From the IMG/VR virus record IMGVR_UViG_3300010354_000620, positions 1-24,575 of that record: a stretch of 24,575 bases of DNA. One strand, given 5' to 3'. Made by a program: the position numbers and the translations under genes. This DNA is from a virus. Positions within the stretch are counted from its first letter, which is position 1. Every line of letters starts with the position of its first letter. The notes beneath the pieces were generated by a model. It was not told where the DNA came from, did not search any database, and was given only the letters and a program-made list of their open reading frames with translations. Positions 12,001-17,002 of the stretch are shown here, piece by piece.

Positions 12001-13070
12001 AAAACACTTATTTGAAAAATGTCGTTTCTTTCGCCAAACGGAACATCATCGGCAGGATCATAGGGGTAACTATCTTGGTCAAAGTTAGTAATATCATAAT
12101 TAGCTTGATAAACAACACCACCTTGAATTGAAATAGGTGCATCTGACCAAAATTCCGTATCACTAAACTCATTATTAATAAAAATTAATCTTTTGCCATC
12201 CAATGAGGTAGAAGGTCCGTCTATTCCTCCTAGGGTAAAATCTAAATCTTCAATTGAAACACCTTGTAAATCTCGATAACTTAAGGCTGTGGCAAATTCA
12301 ACACTTCCAACTAATGGCATCGAAGTCCATTCAACTTGGGAGTCTATTGGAGGCACGATGAATGTTAGGGTGCCAACATCTACTCCGTTATCATCTACTC
12401 CTAATACCGATCGTGTAGTAAGATTAGGAGAATTACTATTTGTTCCCGAAACCCCAGGAGCCGTTTGAATGTAAAATTTATTACCTGGTGAATTAATTAC
12501 AAACTTATAGGTGCCGCCTCTTACTAAAGAAAGAAACGGATTAGATATATTCCCATATCCATCAAATCTAAATGTTTGTGAAACAGTATCAAATTGTACT
12601 GTATATGTTCTTTCAAGTGGAATATCGCTGTTGCTTACAATTACTGCGTCTGGTCCATTTTCTAACCAGTAATACTGAGAATAATTGACAAATTTATCTA
12701 AGTCAATTTTAGGATCATAAGAGTAAAACTCATTTTCAAATAATCGACTATGATTATTTGTTAATCCTCCGTAATAGGCAATTTTGTTTATAATGTCAGA
12801 ATATGTTGTAGCAAACAACAAATTATTGTTTGTGCTATCTTTGATGTTAATGCTAGGTTCTAGTTGATAATCCTGCCGTTGCTTTGTTGGTTCAGTAATA
12901 TAGCTATCAGAATTTTTATATGCGGGTGTAAGTTTTCTACCAATATAACCATTAACTTTTATTAAATCTGGTTCGCTGACCAATTGATCCGTAATAGCAT
13001 TTAGAAACTTTTTATTTGGATCTGTTCTAAAAATTTCAGGTAAAAATTGTAATGTTTTGAAAACCGCCAT
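1..13070 (-). CDS. Giant virion (baseplate/tail-associated) structural protein, partial at its C-terminus
   Basis: I read this frame codon by codon from the ATG at 13070-13068 to base 1 and found no stop, giving at least 4356 codons; the C-terminus lies outside the window. An AGGA at 13077-13080 sits 6 bases before the ATG, and gp6 ends 14 bases upstream. Residues 1 to about 2200 and 3200 to 3750 look like the very long structural proteins of marine T4-like phages; a landmark is KPDYWESRYGPAPYTGGN near residues 1297-1317. Residues about 2220-3200 hold seven FG-GAP-type repeats with inserted modules, including two G-x-T-D-F modules. Residues about 3860-3928 hold two Gly/Tyr repeats. No signal peptide or membrane segment was seen. 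The position after gp6 is where T4 has gp7, so a peripheral wedge or fibre-like role is likely. That is inference: I do not see clear gp7 similarity. Confidence 0.93.
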   Translation of the reverse strand, partial: MAVFKTLQFLPEIFRTDPNKKFLNAITDQLVSEPDLIKVNGYIGRKLTPAYKNSDSYITEPTKQRQDYQLEPSINIKDSTNNNLLFATTYSDIINKIAYYGGLTNNHSRLFENEFYSYDPKIDLDKFVNYSQYYWLENGPDAVIVSNSDIPLERTYTVQFDTVSQTFRFDGYGNISNPFLSLVRGGTYKFVINSPGNKFYIQTAPGVSGTNSNSPNLTTRSVLGVDDNGVDVGTLTFIVPPIDSQVEWTSMPLVGSVEFATALSYRDLQGVSIEDLDFTLGGIDGPSTSLDGKRLIFINNEFSDTEFWSDAPISIQGGVVYQANYDITNFDQDSYPYDPADDVPFGERNDIFQISVLPDAFGIDRIVLQPIIGVNDESKVRVTSGVNNVGKEFYSRRGILNQVPDISSQLDILYYQSDVSDSAVGAIQIFNVANDSIDPALKIIGQKSYRSPNGIIFTNGLKITFDSTVTEPYANKTFYVEGVGESIKLVLASDLVSPELNNDLSNQDYLTINKSSQDLNAWSRSNRWFHVEVIEKTAQYNNVDLIVDQNLRAQRPIIEFKPNFQLFNFGAVAKAPVDILDDIITNAFSQVQGVLCTSTTQLTITVGDRSVTLTDGDRVIFSEDENLQVRNKIYNFSIEVTKDTPLPFVYRAYIEEAADASVSTNNTLIVKKGTNGTKQWHFNGNSWVLSQQKTLINQAPKFDIINDEGISFGDQSVYPGSNFTGTKIFSYKEGSGSVDAVLGFPLSYKNLFTQGDIQFENNIELDEFNYILSSGVTNSIPISLGLLQQNVNLTSSIRTNIWAINSYFSKQYQVFTFNYDGSTNLFFVDIRPDRDVDVPNTKIVINKRLLSSDKHKYADVVDKLAIIIDPTELTVGDTVFISIYSSTSVSKLGFYQIPVNFDINSLNINLQNLTLGQIRNHLIETSSNTKNVVGAVPGKSNLRDLSYSNFGGSILQHSAPMIYAGLFLNHPVMNFANALQLASKEYTQFKIKFLELASSLDLDRSNVAGSVDTIMSVINNVKNDSFPYHYSDMVPHGEADKVVLPNYVVFDTDIRAYEITNIFNDTVASNKAVYVYVTRQLEGQTTTFLLVKGQDYYFDQTRPAVVIQNSYNLLYNDILTIVEYNNTDGSYVPETPTKLGLYPKYAPVKYLDDTYRTPIQVIQGHDGSITPAFNDYRDDLLIELERRIYNNCKIHYDPINFNLNDYIPGKWRITDYSLKEYNQLLTKSFLKWVGTNRVDFTTNNVFNSSDAFTWNYKKLRDVVNGENLPGTWRSIYRYFYDTDRPHTHPWEMLGFSEKPDYWESRYGPAPYTGGNFTLWNDLEIGYIHAGPRAGIDFRYSRARLIGPDGKLSRRGLTDIIPVDDNGNLRNPKFLVTDFTSDMGNLSYAVGDIGPTELAWRRSSDFPFAVQLAMALGKPAKYFSLLVDLQNYFRSTITGQFINKEFNLHLQPNFINVNGFVNDSGEIVRSAGYINWIRDYVKNTGVEDASGLIKENLSSISVQLSYRMAGFSDKKFIELLAEQLSPSSINDSVIVPEENYSIELYKGSPTNKLIYSAVIIERSAAGYTVSGFNTNNPFFTIIPSQINSNAYTIEISGQRGTIYRDATNQVISVPYGTEFNSTQHIIDFLVSYQRYLETLGFIFDNRDNQLNSIKDWVLSAKEFLHWSVQGWKPGSVIVLSPISDSITVKSQNEVVDEITNISGDSRVLDINYQPIKKNNFSVYREDNVFTLKSLKEQVIGLAEFNFVQYEHLLLLDNTTVFNDIIYVPETGNRQYRLRLVGAKTNQWNGSLELPGYIYSDKNVDEWRPGQDYLKGSIVSLKFRFFTALENITASDQFQTSKWQQISESELRSGIINNFATNASSSLKFYDINDQPLDEKVQLFSNGLIGFRPREYFSNLGIDVTTQSKFYQGLLKQSGTQNAINALKGAQFNNLNTELDFYENWAIRVGEYGALSSNRFIEFILSDNSFKNNPTVFRVVDDSENNETDITTFKFADVYKQNGTFTPNFLRNETREEPAELRPLPSAGFVNRDDVNAAIYDITDFASFQNILDEIGNGYTIWVAKDYDNQWNVYRATGLQGYAYLLKSNLGEIAELSISAEHGLVEGDTIILKNFDTRFNGIYRVYGIVDSNRILILIVNNLQVLLDAEEIVSQGILLKLQSSKLETPIDVVNLSPYNGWLENDKIWVENLDNEGNWAVYNRSNPWQYQSKLLLGQSQYTGNDNFGKSVATDSNALYLYGGAPYSGTGKVSAFTKNIITNGFDAYGFVTSSNSNVQAFGKKIATATVESSSFLIVGAPESLNSTGAVFVYENQILLQVITNSVPNLNDKFGSSLALSDDAKFLYIGAPGANKVFCYTLNYPRTTEGQTVNGDGTTTSFTLYKSVTNENSVLVVKIIDNSEYFPHIDYSLSSYTSGVNTFTFTGLPQSDIKSYNNVSTTGGTGTNARFNVTYRLTGPGEAELFEIGKTYVIAEVGDTDFTLIGAASNTIGVSFTATGVVPGLTAAIPSGGSYTTGKAYGIFLTLSNAGTSYLSTNTLTILGTNLGGTSPSNDITVTITTVGNGKNVVFTTAPINNLEIIFIQRENHYEFLDTLPLNSESAAGSGFGSSVVCNSDGSTIAVGAENTTVNDLSNSGAVHVYHRTTIEFTTDGLTNTFATPDPLNSVYRVYLNNSLIYDSVALQYNPFGYVPSYFLVDAQTIQYGGFGIPNLEQGNIVKIETNQFIFDQTLFQTETGIVGSRFGSQLAMCNSGCNIYVSSPDYFTASYSFGLVTRFLNVGRVYGEIAGTRVFNTLQGVTNVSVGLSYQISEIGNTDFIEIGASPSAEVTGSIAGTVLTITAVTTGSVTLDTYIKSPTIIPFTQILEQLTATNSPAATTTATGSFGDNNFTVASVTGIVVGQFISGTSIPVNSYVVNIVPATLKVFISTSLLGSIISSTVNFYTRGRTGTYSISQTQSTSSGTILLQPVVGTIFKATSTGLGSGKVVGAVFPGEIIFINNRQVSFSGGTLESVVLNINAAEIPGVTAFEEENKIKIVSDVVVAADKLNVVSGNTGTPLHDLGIEINIYAQSLFHPETVGETFGTALAVDQTNETLVISSDGADIETKMRFDSFLPSETIFDSNSTNFISLIQDSGAVYIYNIMNNPFQSADNPNLYAYTQKLSAAVLTGFNFGASIDIKAKNLIVGVSNDAGVVEEGGSLFYYYNENLESGWNLIRYKEPRVDIGAVKTSYIYNTVSQSIIDFFDYLDPIKGKLLGVVDQELDFKEEYDPASYNQATRIDTINNKTFYWSDRQVGKAWLDLSTLRFIDYEQSSLQYRVKNWGDLFPGSIVSIYEWVESDFLPSQYVDGVGDGVPKYQDNSAYSSVTLVDPVTGIISQKYYYWVKDKTGVDPVKTKRRLSVKALESYILNPKDQGIPYLGLLSNNAVALYNITNKLVGEQIAVHLDTPVDRNTSIIHNEWQLVQQNAGAESIPARAILKLRDSLAGIDPNGQIVPDPNLKVQDKLGILNYPRQTMVNNRLAALENFVNLFNEICARYPILLVTTPSKLYLNDPLPASGFDAQTDSVLNLSYIDTSSFPNGYKILIPSDSTYEGKWVIYSYNSASDSFELFKVQSYKTDLFWDSKVWYDSTFQNGKDIDYTLEIYSDIQAITPVEGEYIKILDDGNNKWLLYEVNADGSLNLIGAEAGTLELSAKIYDVSSGTGYDTAVYDSVAYDPQPTFEFQNIYDSTYQQILINNLSFEFNKLFLNILNYIFVEQKAPDWIFKSSFIDVFHRLRTLEQFPNYIRDNQSFYNDYIREVKPYRTQVREYVPIYYRQDTTIGNWTDFDLPSAYDSRYGTFRSPNINLVSDSLLFSSNLYSDYASNYKYKITDFIISNIGLGYSLPPNVEITGGGGSGATAITNLFGNGKVQSVTVINPGFGYTSTPNIFINGDGVGATAYPLIKNEYYSSNPDLSYNLVRSIDANIKFDRLAYTSNLVSWIPNTAYANTIVTTGNIVNDTGNIYISSGNIIVYNNEAFLAINANVSTESIFDFTRFVKIDSGNVLLNAIDRITTYYNPTVGMPGKNFELLLDGLSYPGTKIQGPNYRANAFTLTSNIFSFSYEGLTINSGNIAAIDFIKRGFEADKTIRIEANVPFEFQNNGFFTILSVDRDSMSLTGQPVESTYKLYLDNSITATVGSYITQANSLANAYVLQSVTNSNTVDVIYTVPGFTESANLISINGIVQSANVTDVQVGGNVDLTIIYLDQQYVIDSNIYSTYLDTELGTRPEDINIVGGAYIDMYSSHAPEELMPGTLYDALEIRTFSNTVGNTETYGFRVFKPMNQNLIFTRISENATTTLASNLFLTDDEILVSDASKLPEPSPSL
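1285..1490 (-). repeat. Two tandem Gly/Tyr repeats (G-x-GY ... GATA) in the distal giant protein
   Basis: Two adjacent units share a pattern. One reads IGLGYSLPPNVEITGGGGSG then ATA; the next reads NPGFGYTSTPNIFINGDGVG then ATA. Each has a G-x-G-Y turn, a Pro, a short alternating strand, a Gly-rich loop and GATA. They lie at about residues 3860-3928. Units of this kind are common in long phage tail proteins; here only two copies are visible before the protein continues out of the window. Confidence 0.75.
4580..4690 (-). repeat. G-x-T-D-F module, copy B in the giant protein (diverged)
   Basis: Around residues 2793-2830 the giant protein reads VGLSYQISEIGNTDFIEIGA. The first half of the module (Y-x-I, then G-N-T-D-F, then I-G-A) is preserved, while the later F-x-A-T-G strand is not recognisable. 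It lies in the long insertion between propeller blades 5 and 6. It is less complete than copy A, so homology is likely but not certain. Confidence 0.65.
5590..5690 (-). repeat. G-x-T-D-F module, copy A in the giant protein
   Basis: Around residues 2460-2494 the giant protein reads GKTYVIAEVGDTDFTLIGAA, then a segment ending VSFTATGV. This matches the modules in gp6 and in the lysozyme-like protein: G-x-x-Y-x-I, then G-x-T-D-F-T-x-x-G-A, then an I-G-x-x-F strand. It lies in the long insertion between propeller blades 3 and 4. Its function is unknown; a small beta-rich surface domain is an inference. Confidence 0.85.
5800..5950 (-). repeat. Inserted beta module starting GDGTTTSFTL, between propeller blades 3 and 4
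   Basis: About 50 residues begin GDGTTTSFTL, continue through a V-L-V-V-K-I strand and a Y-S-L strand, and end with a T-F-T-F-T-G-L-P strand. The layout resembles a small beta-sandwich module that I recall in phage tail proteins. A second segment with similar layout (TTDGLTNTFATPDPLNSVY) follows blade 4 near bases 5050-5160. Calling it a module is pattern recognition only. Confidence 0.45.
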
Positions 13071-13076
13071 TTCTAA

Positions 13077-13080
13077 TCCT
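13077..13080 (-). promoter_or_regulatory. Ribosome binding site for the giant gene
   Basis: AGGA on the minus strand lies 6 bases before the ATG at 13070 and just after the gp6 stop. It fixes the chosen start and implies translation from the gp6 message. Confidence 0.75.
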
Positions 13081-13084
13081 ATAA

Positions 13085-16000
13085 TTATGAATTGTTCAAC
13101 TGAGCAGCAGTAATAGCGGTAATAATTTGCACGTTATCTACTGTTGCTGCACTTATTAATATTTCGTCTGGATCCGCATTAATTTGATATAATGTACCAA
13201 ATTGACTCTCAACGTTCGACGGAACAATGATTATACTACTAACATTAGGAACTAGAACAGAATGCAGATACGCACTCAATTCACTAAAATAAAATGTTTC
13301 GCCAAAATCCCAATTATTAACATCAAAATATGTGTTTATTGCACCAACTACTTGACTTTTAACTTCGTTGTCGCTAATTACAATATTTGGATTTTTGATT
13401 ACTTTAAATGTTGCCCTTAATGCAGGATTGGCTTTATTTCCAAATAATGGTTTAAATACAGCTGGATTATAAATTATGCTATCACTAATAGTCTTAAATG
13501 ACTCAATTGATCCAAACTCAGTTTTAAGTTCATCTATGGTCGGCGAACTGGGCTCCAATAATTTTCCACTGGTATCCGTTATATAGGCTACATAATCGTT
13601 GGCATATGTTTTTGTTAAAATGTAAAAATCAATTAGATTATTAGGACTAGGATCTATTCTTCGATTATTAGGTGCATTGTGTTTGTATTGAAATTGTAAA
13701 AACTGCCTACCAACTCGCGCAATGTAATTAGTAACAACGTTTAATATAGGTCCATTAGACTGATAAAATGTCGGAACATTCAGTGCTGGCACTGTTGTAT
13801 CGCCCTCGACTGCGTAAAATATAGTTCCGCTGGCATATAATGTAATATTATCAATGATTTGAATTTTTGTGTTGTATGCAGTTACAACTAAATCAGGATC
13901 AACCGGATTGTAAATTAAAAAATTAAACTGGTCAGTTGATTGAATAAAAAAAACATTTTTATTTTGCGGATTTGTCGAAGGTGCTACTAGTTCAAGAAAC
14001 AAATCTGGATTATCTGGTACTTCATCTAGGTTATCATCAGGAAAAGTTATTTTAATTTTTCTATTATCATCTACTCCATCTGAGCCTATTGCTCTACCCC
14101 AAATACGGTAAATCTGACTATAAAATAAAGCATTACTAGTATCAGGTGCAGTATTTGTCCTTAGTACCTTAATACTATCAATTAAAGTTGTTGCTGTTCT
14201 ACTATCATACACTCTGATGTCTGGGTCAAAATAGAATCTTGTTTCTCTTTCACTTTCAAAAAAATAATTTATTCCACGGCTTACCACTGTGTATTCACCA
14301 GCTGAGAAACTTAATTTTAAAAACCAACTGTCATCAAGTGCGGTTCCTGCTGTACTACCAGCGTTTGTTAAACTAAATTCACCATCGCCAAGATTTTGAC
14401 TCTCTACAATTTTCCATGACATTGTAGGAATATCATATCTTATACCAAATGTTTTATAGCTTAAAACTTGTAAAATAATATCATTTATTAAAGATTCAGA
14501 CCAGTCATTGGCGAACACAGGAATTATTTCACTTATTATAGCGCCTGTCGGAATCACCGCACTCAGTGTGGCAGTTTCGGTAAGACCCGGAGTATCATAA
14601 TTTATGATACTAGCCCATAGGCTGCTCTTTTGATATTCAGTTAATATAGTTCCTGTTTGTAGCTGATTTTGTGCATCAAAATATTTGCCTTCAGGAGCAA
14701 TAAATTTAACAAGACTTCCTTGCACTAAGAAAGTGTAGCTCGGACTTGTAAATAAACCCAAACTCCTGCTACCTGTATTTGAAGTCTGTGTCCAAGTTCC
14801 TAATATACCTACGGTTCCTGTGCCAGTGCCGGCACTAGTCGCAACAAAAATTGTTCCAACTGTATTTTGAGATGCACCGTAACTTGTAAAATCAGTAGTT
14901 CCAATTGTTAGTATTTTATAAACTTTTCCAGACACCATTGAACTTGCAACTATAGACGCACCTAATGGTTGGGTGCGAGTAGCAGTCTCATAATATAAGT
15001 GTCTGGTAGTAATTCCAGATATCAATGGCTTTACAGTATTTCTAACTATTGCATTAACCTCGGTGGTGCTTGTAAATTGAAAATTTTCCGTTTCCTGATA
15101 ACTTTCCTTATAAATTATACCATCTTGAGCAAAAATATTTGTACTGGAGTATTTTCCTGTTGCATCAATAACATCTAAATATCTGCTTATACCTGAACTA
15201 GTTCTATTTGTTGCTTTTAATTTAAGGATATTATTGAACGAAGTAAAAGGTAAGACATTATAATCTTCACCTGTTACCATTCTATTTTGTGTATAGTATT
15301 GTTGCGGAGCATTAGTTCTGATACTGTCTAAAGATTCTCTTGAAATAGCGTTAGTGACTGTATATTGAAGACTTGCTCTTATCGTTAGAGTTTCTGCTCT
15401 TCCTGTTCTTCCTCGATACGGGATATTAATTGTAATACCTGCCATTTCGTCAGGAGTAATTTTATATGTTAGATTATTGCTTGTTCTGTAATAAAGCCTA
15501 TAATTCCCTACAGGTATGTTAGTAAAAGACCCATCGCCAAAAACTAAATCAATTTGATCATTCGCTCTAGTTGCAACACTGTATAAATTTCTATCTTCTA
15601 CATTATTATAAATTACATTTACACCATTCACCGCAGGAATTTGAGTCCAAAGATCATTAATTGTATTAGTTGAAGTTAAAGAAAATAACCATACATCTGT
15701 ATTGTTTATATTATCAAAATTAATATTAACTATTCTATTTGGCAAACTTTCAGTTATTGTAAAGTCCAAACTGGCAAATGTGCCTTGTTTAAAATAGAAA
15801 AAATAACCTGTATTATTGCTTGCATTTCCTTGATTATCATTTCTATATAAAAAATTAAAAGCACCGCCAGGTCTAGGAGTAGATTCATAAATGAATTCTT
15901 GGTTAGAGCTTGTTGCACTTACAATTTCAAAAGGATAAGATACTCCTGCTATGGAAGAAGTATATGGATATGTAGGAGTTACACCTGCAATAATATCAAT

Positions 16001-16564
16001 GGTATATTCATCTGTTCGCACACCGCTTAAGATTTTGGAACCACCGGGTTTTCCTATAGCCTGCGAAGCTATCAAAGAAGCGTTTAATATAGCAGTAAAT
16101 TGTTCTAACCAATTTTCATTACTTGTATCATTCCAATTGATAACTGTGTTGCTAAGATTAATACCAGCACTATCAAGAATAGATTCTGATGTGCTTACAC
16201 TGTCAAATTTAAGAAAACCTGCTGCAGGTGTGCTTCTTTTAGGATTATAACTTACTAATCTAGCTAACTTTAGAATACTATCACGACGTTCTGCTGTATC
16301 TATAAAATTTTCTCTGGCATTTAAATCGGCACGAAATGCTAAACTTTGTCCTAAAAACGCTATAAGATCAATTAATGCAATATATTCGGAGCTTTCAGTA
16401 AAGTCATTGAAATCTTCAGGATAATACGTGCGTAAGTATTCAATCATTGACTTACGCAAAGTTTCATAATCAAAACTTTGAAAATCAGCTTCTCTAAAAG
16501 TTTGATAGATTTTAGTCCAATCTTGTTGAACTAGTAAGCTAGTTTGTCTTGTAGTAATGGCCAT
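13085..16564 (-). CDS. 6: Baseplate wedge protein gp6 (enlarged)
   Basis: The first ~130 residues are a clear gp6/gpJ-type N-terminus: a segment predicted to be helical (about residues 33-47) followed by FNDFTESSEYIALIDLIAFL and NARENFIDTAERRDSILKLA. In T4, gp6 dimers bridge neighbouring wedges and form the inner baseplate ring. At 1159 aa this copy is far longer than T4 gp6 (660 aa). Residues about 335-355 (DLVFGDGSFTNIP) and 379-387 (INIPYRGRT) resemble conserved baseplate-J motifs. Residues about 545-586 are an inserted G-x-T-D-F module, shared with two neighbouring proteins. The start is the first ATG of the frame; no strong Shine-Dalgarno sequence precedes it, only a GGG 7 bases upstream. 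The gene lies 47 bases after gp25 and 14 before the giant gene. Confidence 0.93.
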   Translation of the reverse strand: MAITTRQTSLLVQQDWTKIYQTFREADFQSFDYETLRKSMIEYLRTYYPEDFNDFTESSEYIALIDLIAFLGQSLAFRADLNARENFIDTAERRDSILKLARLVSYNPKRSTPAAGFLKFDSVSTSESILDSAGINLSNTVINWNDTSNENWLEQFTAILNASLIASQAIGKPGGSKILSGVRTDEYTIDIIAGVTPTYPYTSSIAGVSYPFEIVSATSSNQEFIYESTPRPGGAFNFLYRNDNQGNASNNTGYFFYFKQGTFASLDFTITESLPNRIVNINFDNINNTDVWLFSLTSTNTINDLWTQIPAVNGVNVIYNNVEDRNLYSVATRANDQIDLVFGDGSFTNIPVGNYRLYYRTSNNLTYKITPDEMAGITINIPYRGRTGRAETLTIRASLQYTVTNAISRESLDSIRTNAPQQYYTQNRMVTGEDYNVLPFTSFNNILKLKATNRTSSGISRYLDVIDATGKYSSTNIFAQDGIIYKESYQETENFQFTSTTEVNAIVRNTVKPLISGITTRHLYYETATRTQPLGASIVASSMVSGKVYKILTIGTTDFTSYGASQNTVGTIFVATSAGTGTGTVGILGTWTQTSNTGSRSLGLFTSPSYTFLVQGSLVKFIAPEGKYFDAQNQLQTGTILTEYQKSSLWASIINYDTPGLTETATLSAVIPTGAIISEIIPVFANDWSESLINDIILQVLSYKTFGIRYDIPTMSWKIVESQNLGDGEFSLTNAGSTAGTALDDSWFLKLSFSAGEYTVVSRGINYFFESERETRFYFDPDIRVYDSRTATTLIDSIKVLRTNTAPDTSNALFYSQIYRIWGRAIGSDGVDDNRKIKITFPDDNLDEVPDNPDLFLELVAPSTNPQNKNVFFIQSTDQFNFLIYNPVDPDLVVTAYNTKIQIIDNITLYASGTIFYAVEGDTTVPALNVPTFYQSNGPILNVVTNYIARVGRQFLQFQYKHNAPNNRRIDPSPNNLIDFYILTKTYANDYVAYITDTSGKLLEPSSPTIDELKTEFGSIESFKTISDSIIYNPAVFKPLFGNKANPALRATFKVIKNPNIVISDNEVKSQVVGAINTYFDVNNWDFGETFYFSELSAYLHSVLVPNVSSIIIVPSNVESQFGTLYQINADPDEILISAATVDNVQIITAITAAQLNNS
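14807..14932 (-). repeat. G-x-T-D-F module inserted in gp6
   Basis: gp6 residues about 545-586 read GKVYKILTIGTTDFTSYGAS followed by an N-T-V-G-T-I-F strand and a GTGTGT tail. This is the most canonical copy in the window and matches the copy in the lysozyme-like protein strand for strand, including the GTGT tail. Confidence 0.9.
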
Positions 16565-16583
16565 AAAAATACCCGTGTTCTAG

Positions 16584-16591
16584 TATTTATC
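16584..16591 (-). promoter_or_regulatory. Candidate T4-type late promoter before gp6
   Basis: GATAAATA on the minus strand differs from the T4 late consensus TATAAATA by one base and is followed by CTAG. It lies 19 bases before the gp6 start. A start point about 6 bases downstream would give a short leader. The match is short and the region A+T-rich, so chance occurrence is possible. Confidence 0.4.
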
Positions 16592-16611
16592 GATAAAAAA
16601 ATATGGTATTT

Positions 16612-16989
16612 TTATGATAGAGATAGAGAATTTAATTCTCTGTCAAATTTGAGTAATAAAACGTCGCTTAAATTTTCTGGTAAAAACACAAGTTCAAGTT
16701 GTATTTGAAAGCCAATATCAAGTTGATCAATTAAAACATTATCAACTCTTAATCTAGGATCGTAATTAACAATTCTTTTAATATCTTCCACTATCAACGC
16801 CTTAACATCTGCAGTTAAAGGCTCAAACAACATACTCCAAATAATGCTACCAAAATTTGGATTCATTAGTTTTTCGCCTTTTCTAATTGCAAAATGATTA
16901 AGTAAGTCTCTTTTTACAAGATCTAAATCAGTTAACCTAAATTTTTTACTTTGGTCAATTGTGCTAAATCCCTTATATCTAATAGCCAT
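16612..16989 (-). CDS. 25: Baseplate wedge protein gp25 (GPW/gp25 family)
   Basis: At 125 aa this is close to T4 gp25 (132 aa). The gp25/GPW pattern is visible: an N-terminal DLVKRDLLNHFAIRKGEKLM segment, then the family signature NPNFGSIIWSMLFEP (residues about 43-57), a helix with VKALIVEDIKRIVNYDPR, and a final pair of strands. gp25 joins gp6 and gp53 at the inner wedge and contacts the sheath; the family fold also occurs as the sheath-initiating subunit of other contractile systems. The start lies 8 bases after the stop of the lysozyme-like gene, and no Shine-Dalgarno sequence is visible before it. A late-promoter-like AATAAATA lies immediately upstream. Confidence 0.95.
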   Translation of the reverse strand: MAIRYKGFSTIDQSKKFRLTDLDLVKRDLLNHFAIRKGEKLMNPNFGSIIWSMLFEPLTADVKALIVEDIKRIVNYDPRLRVDNVLIDQLDIGFQIQLELVFLPENLSDVLLLKFDRELNSLSLS

Positions 16990-16994
16990 AAATG

Positions 16995-17002
16995 TATTTA
17001 TT
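16995..17002 (-). promoter_or_regulatory. Candidate T4-type late promoter before gp25
   Basis: AATAAATA on the minus strand overlaps the stop region of the upstream gene and ends 5 bases before the gp25 ATG. If used with T4 geometry, transcription would begin at or next to the start codon, giving a leaderless message. A single 8-base match in A+T-rich DNA is weak evidence. Confidence 0.3.
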
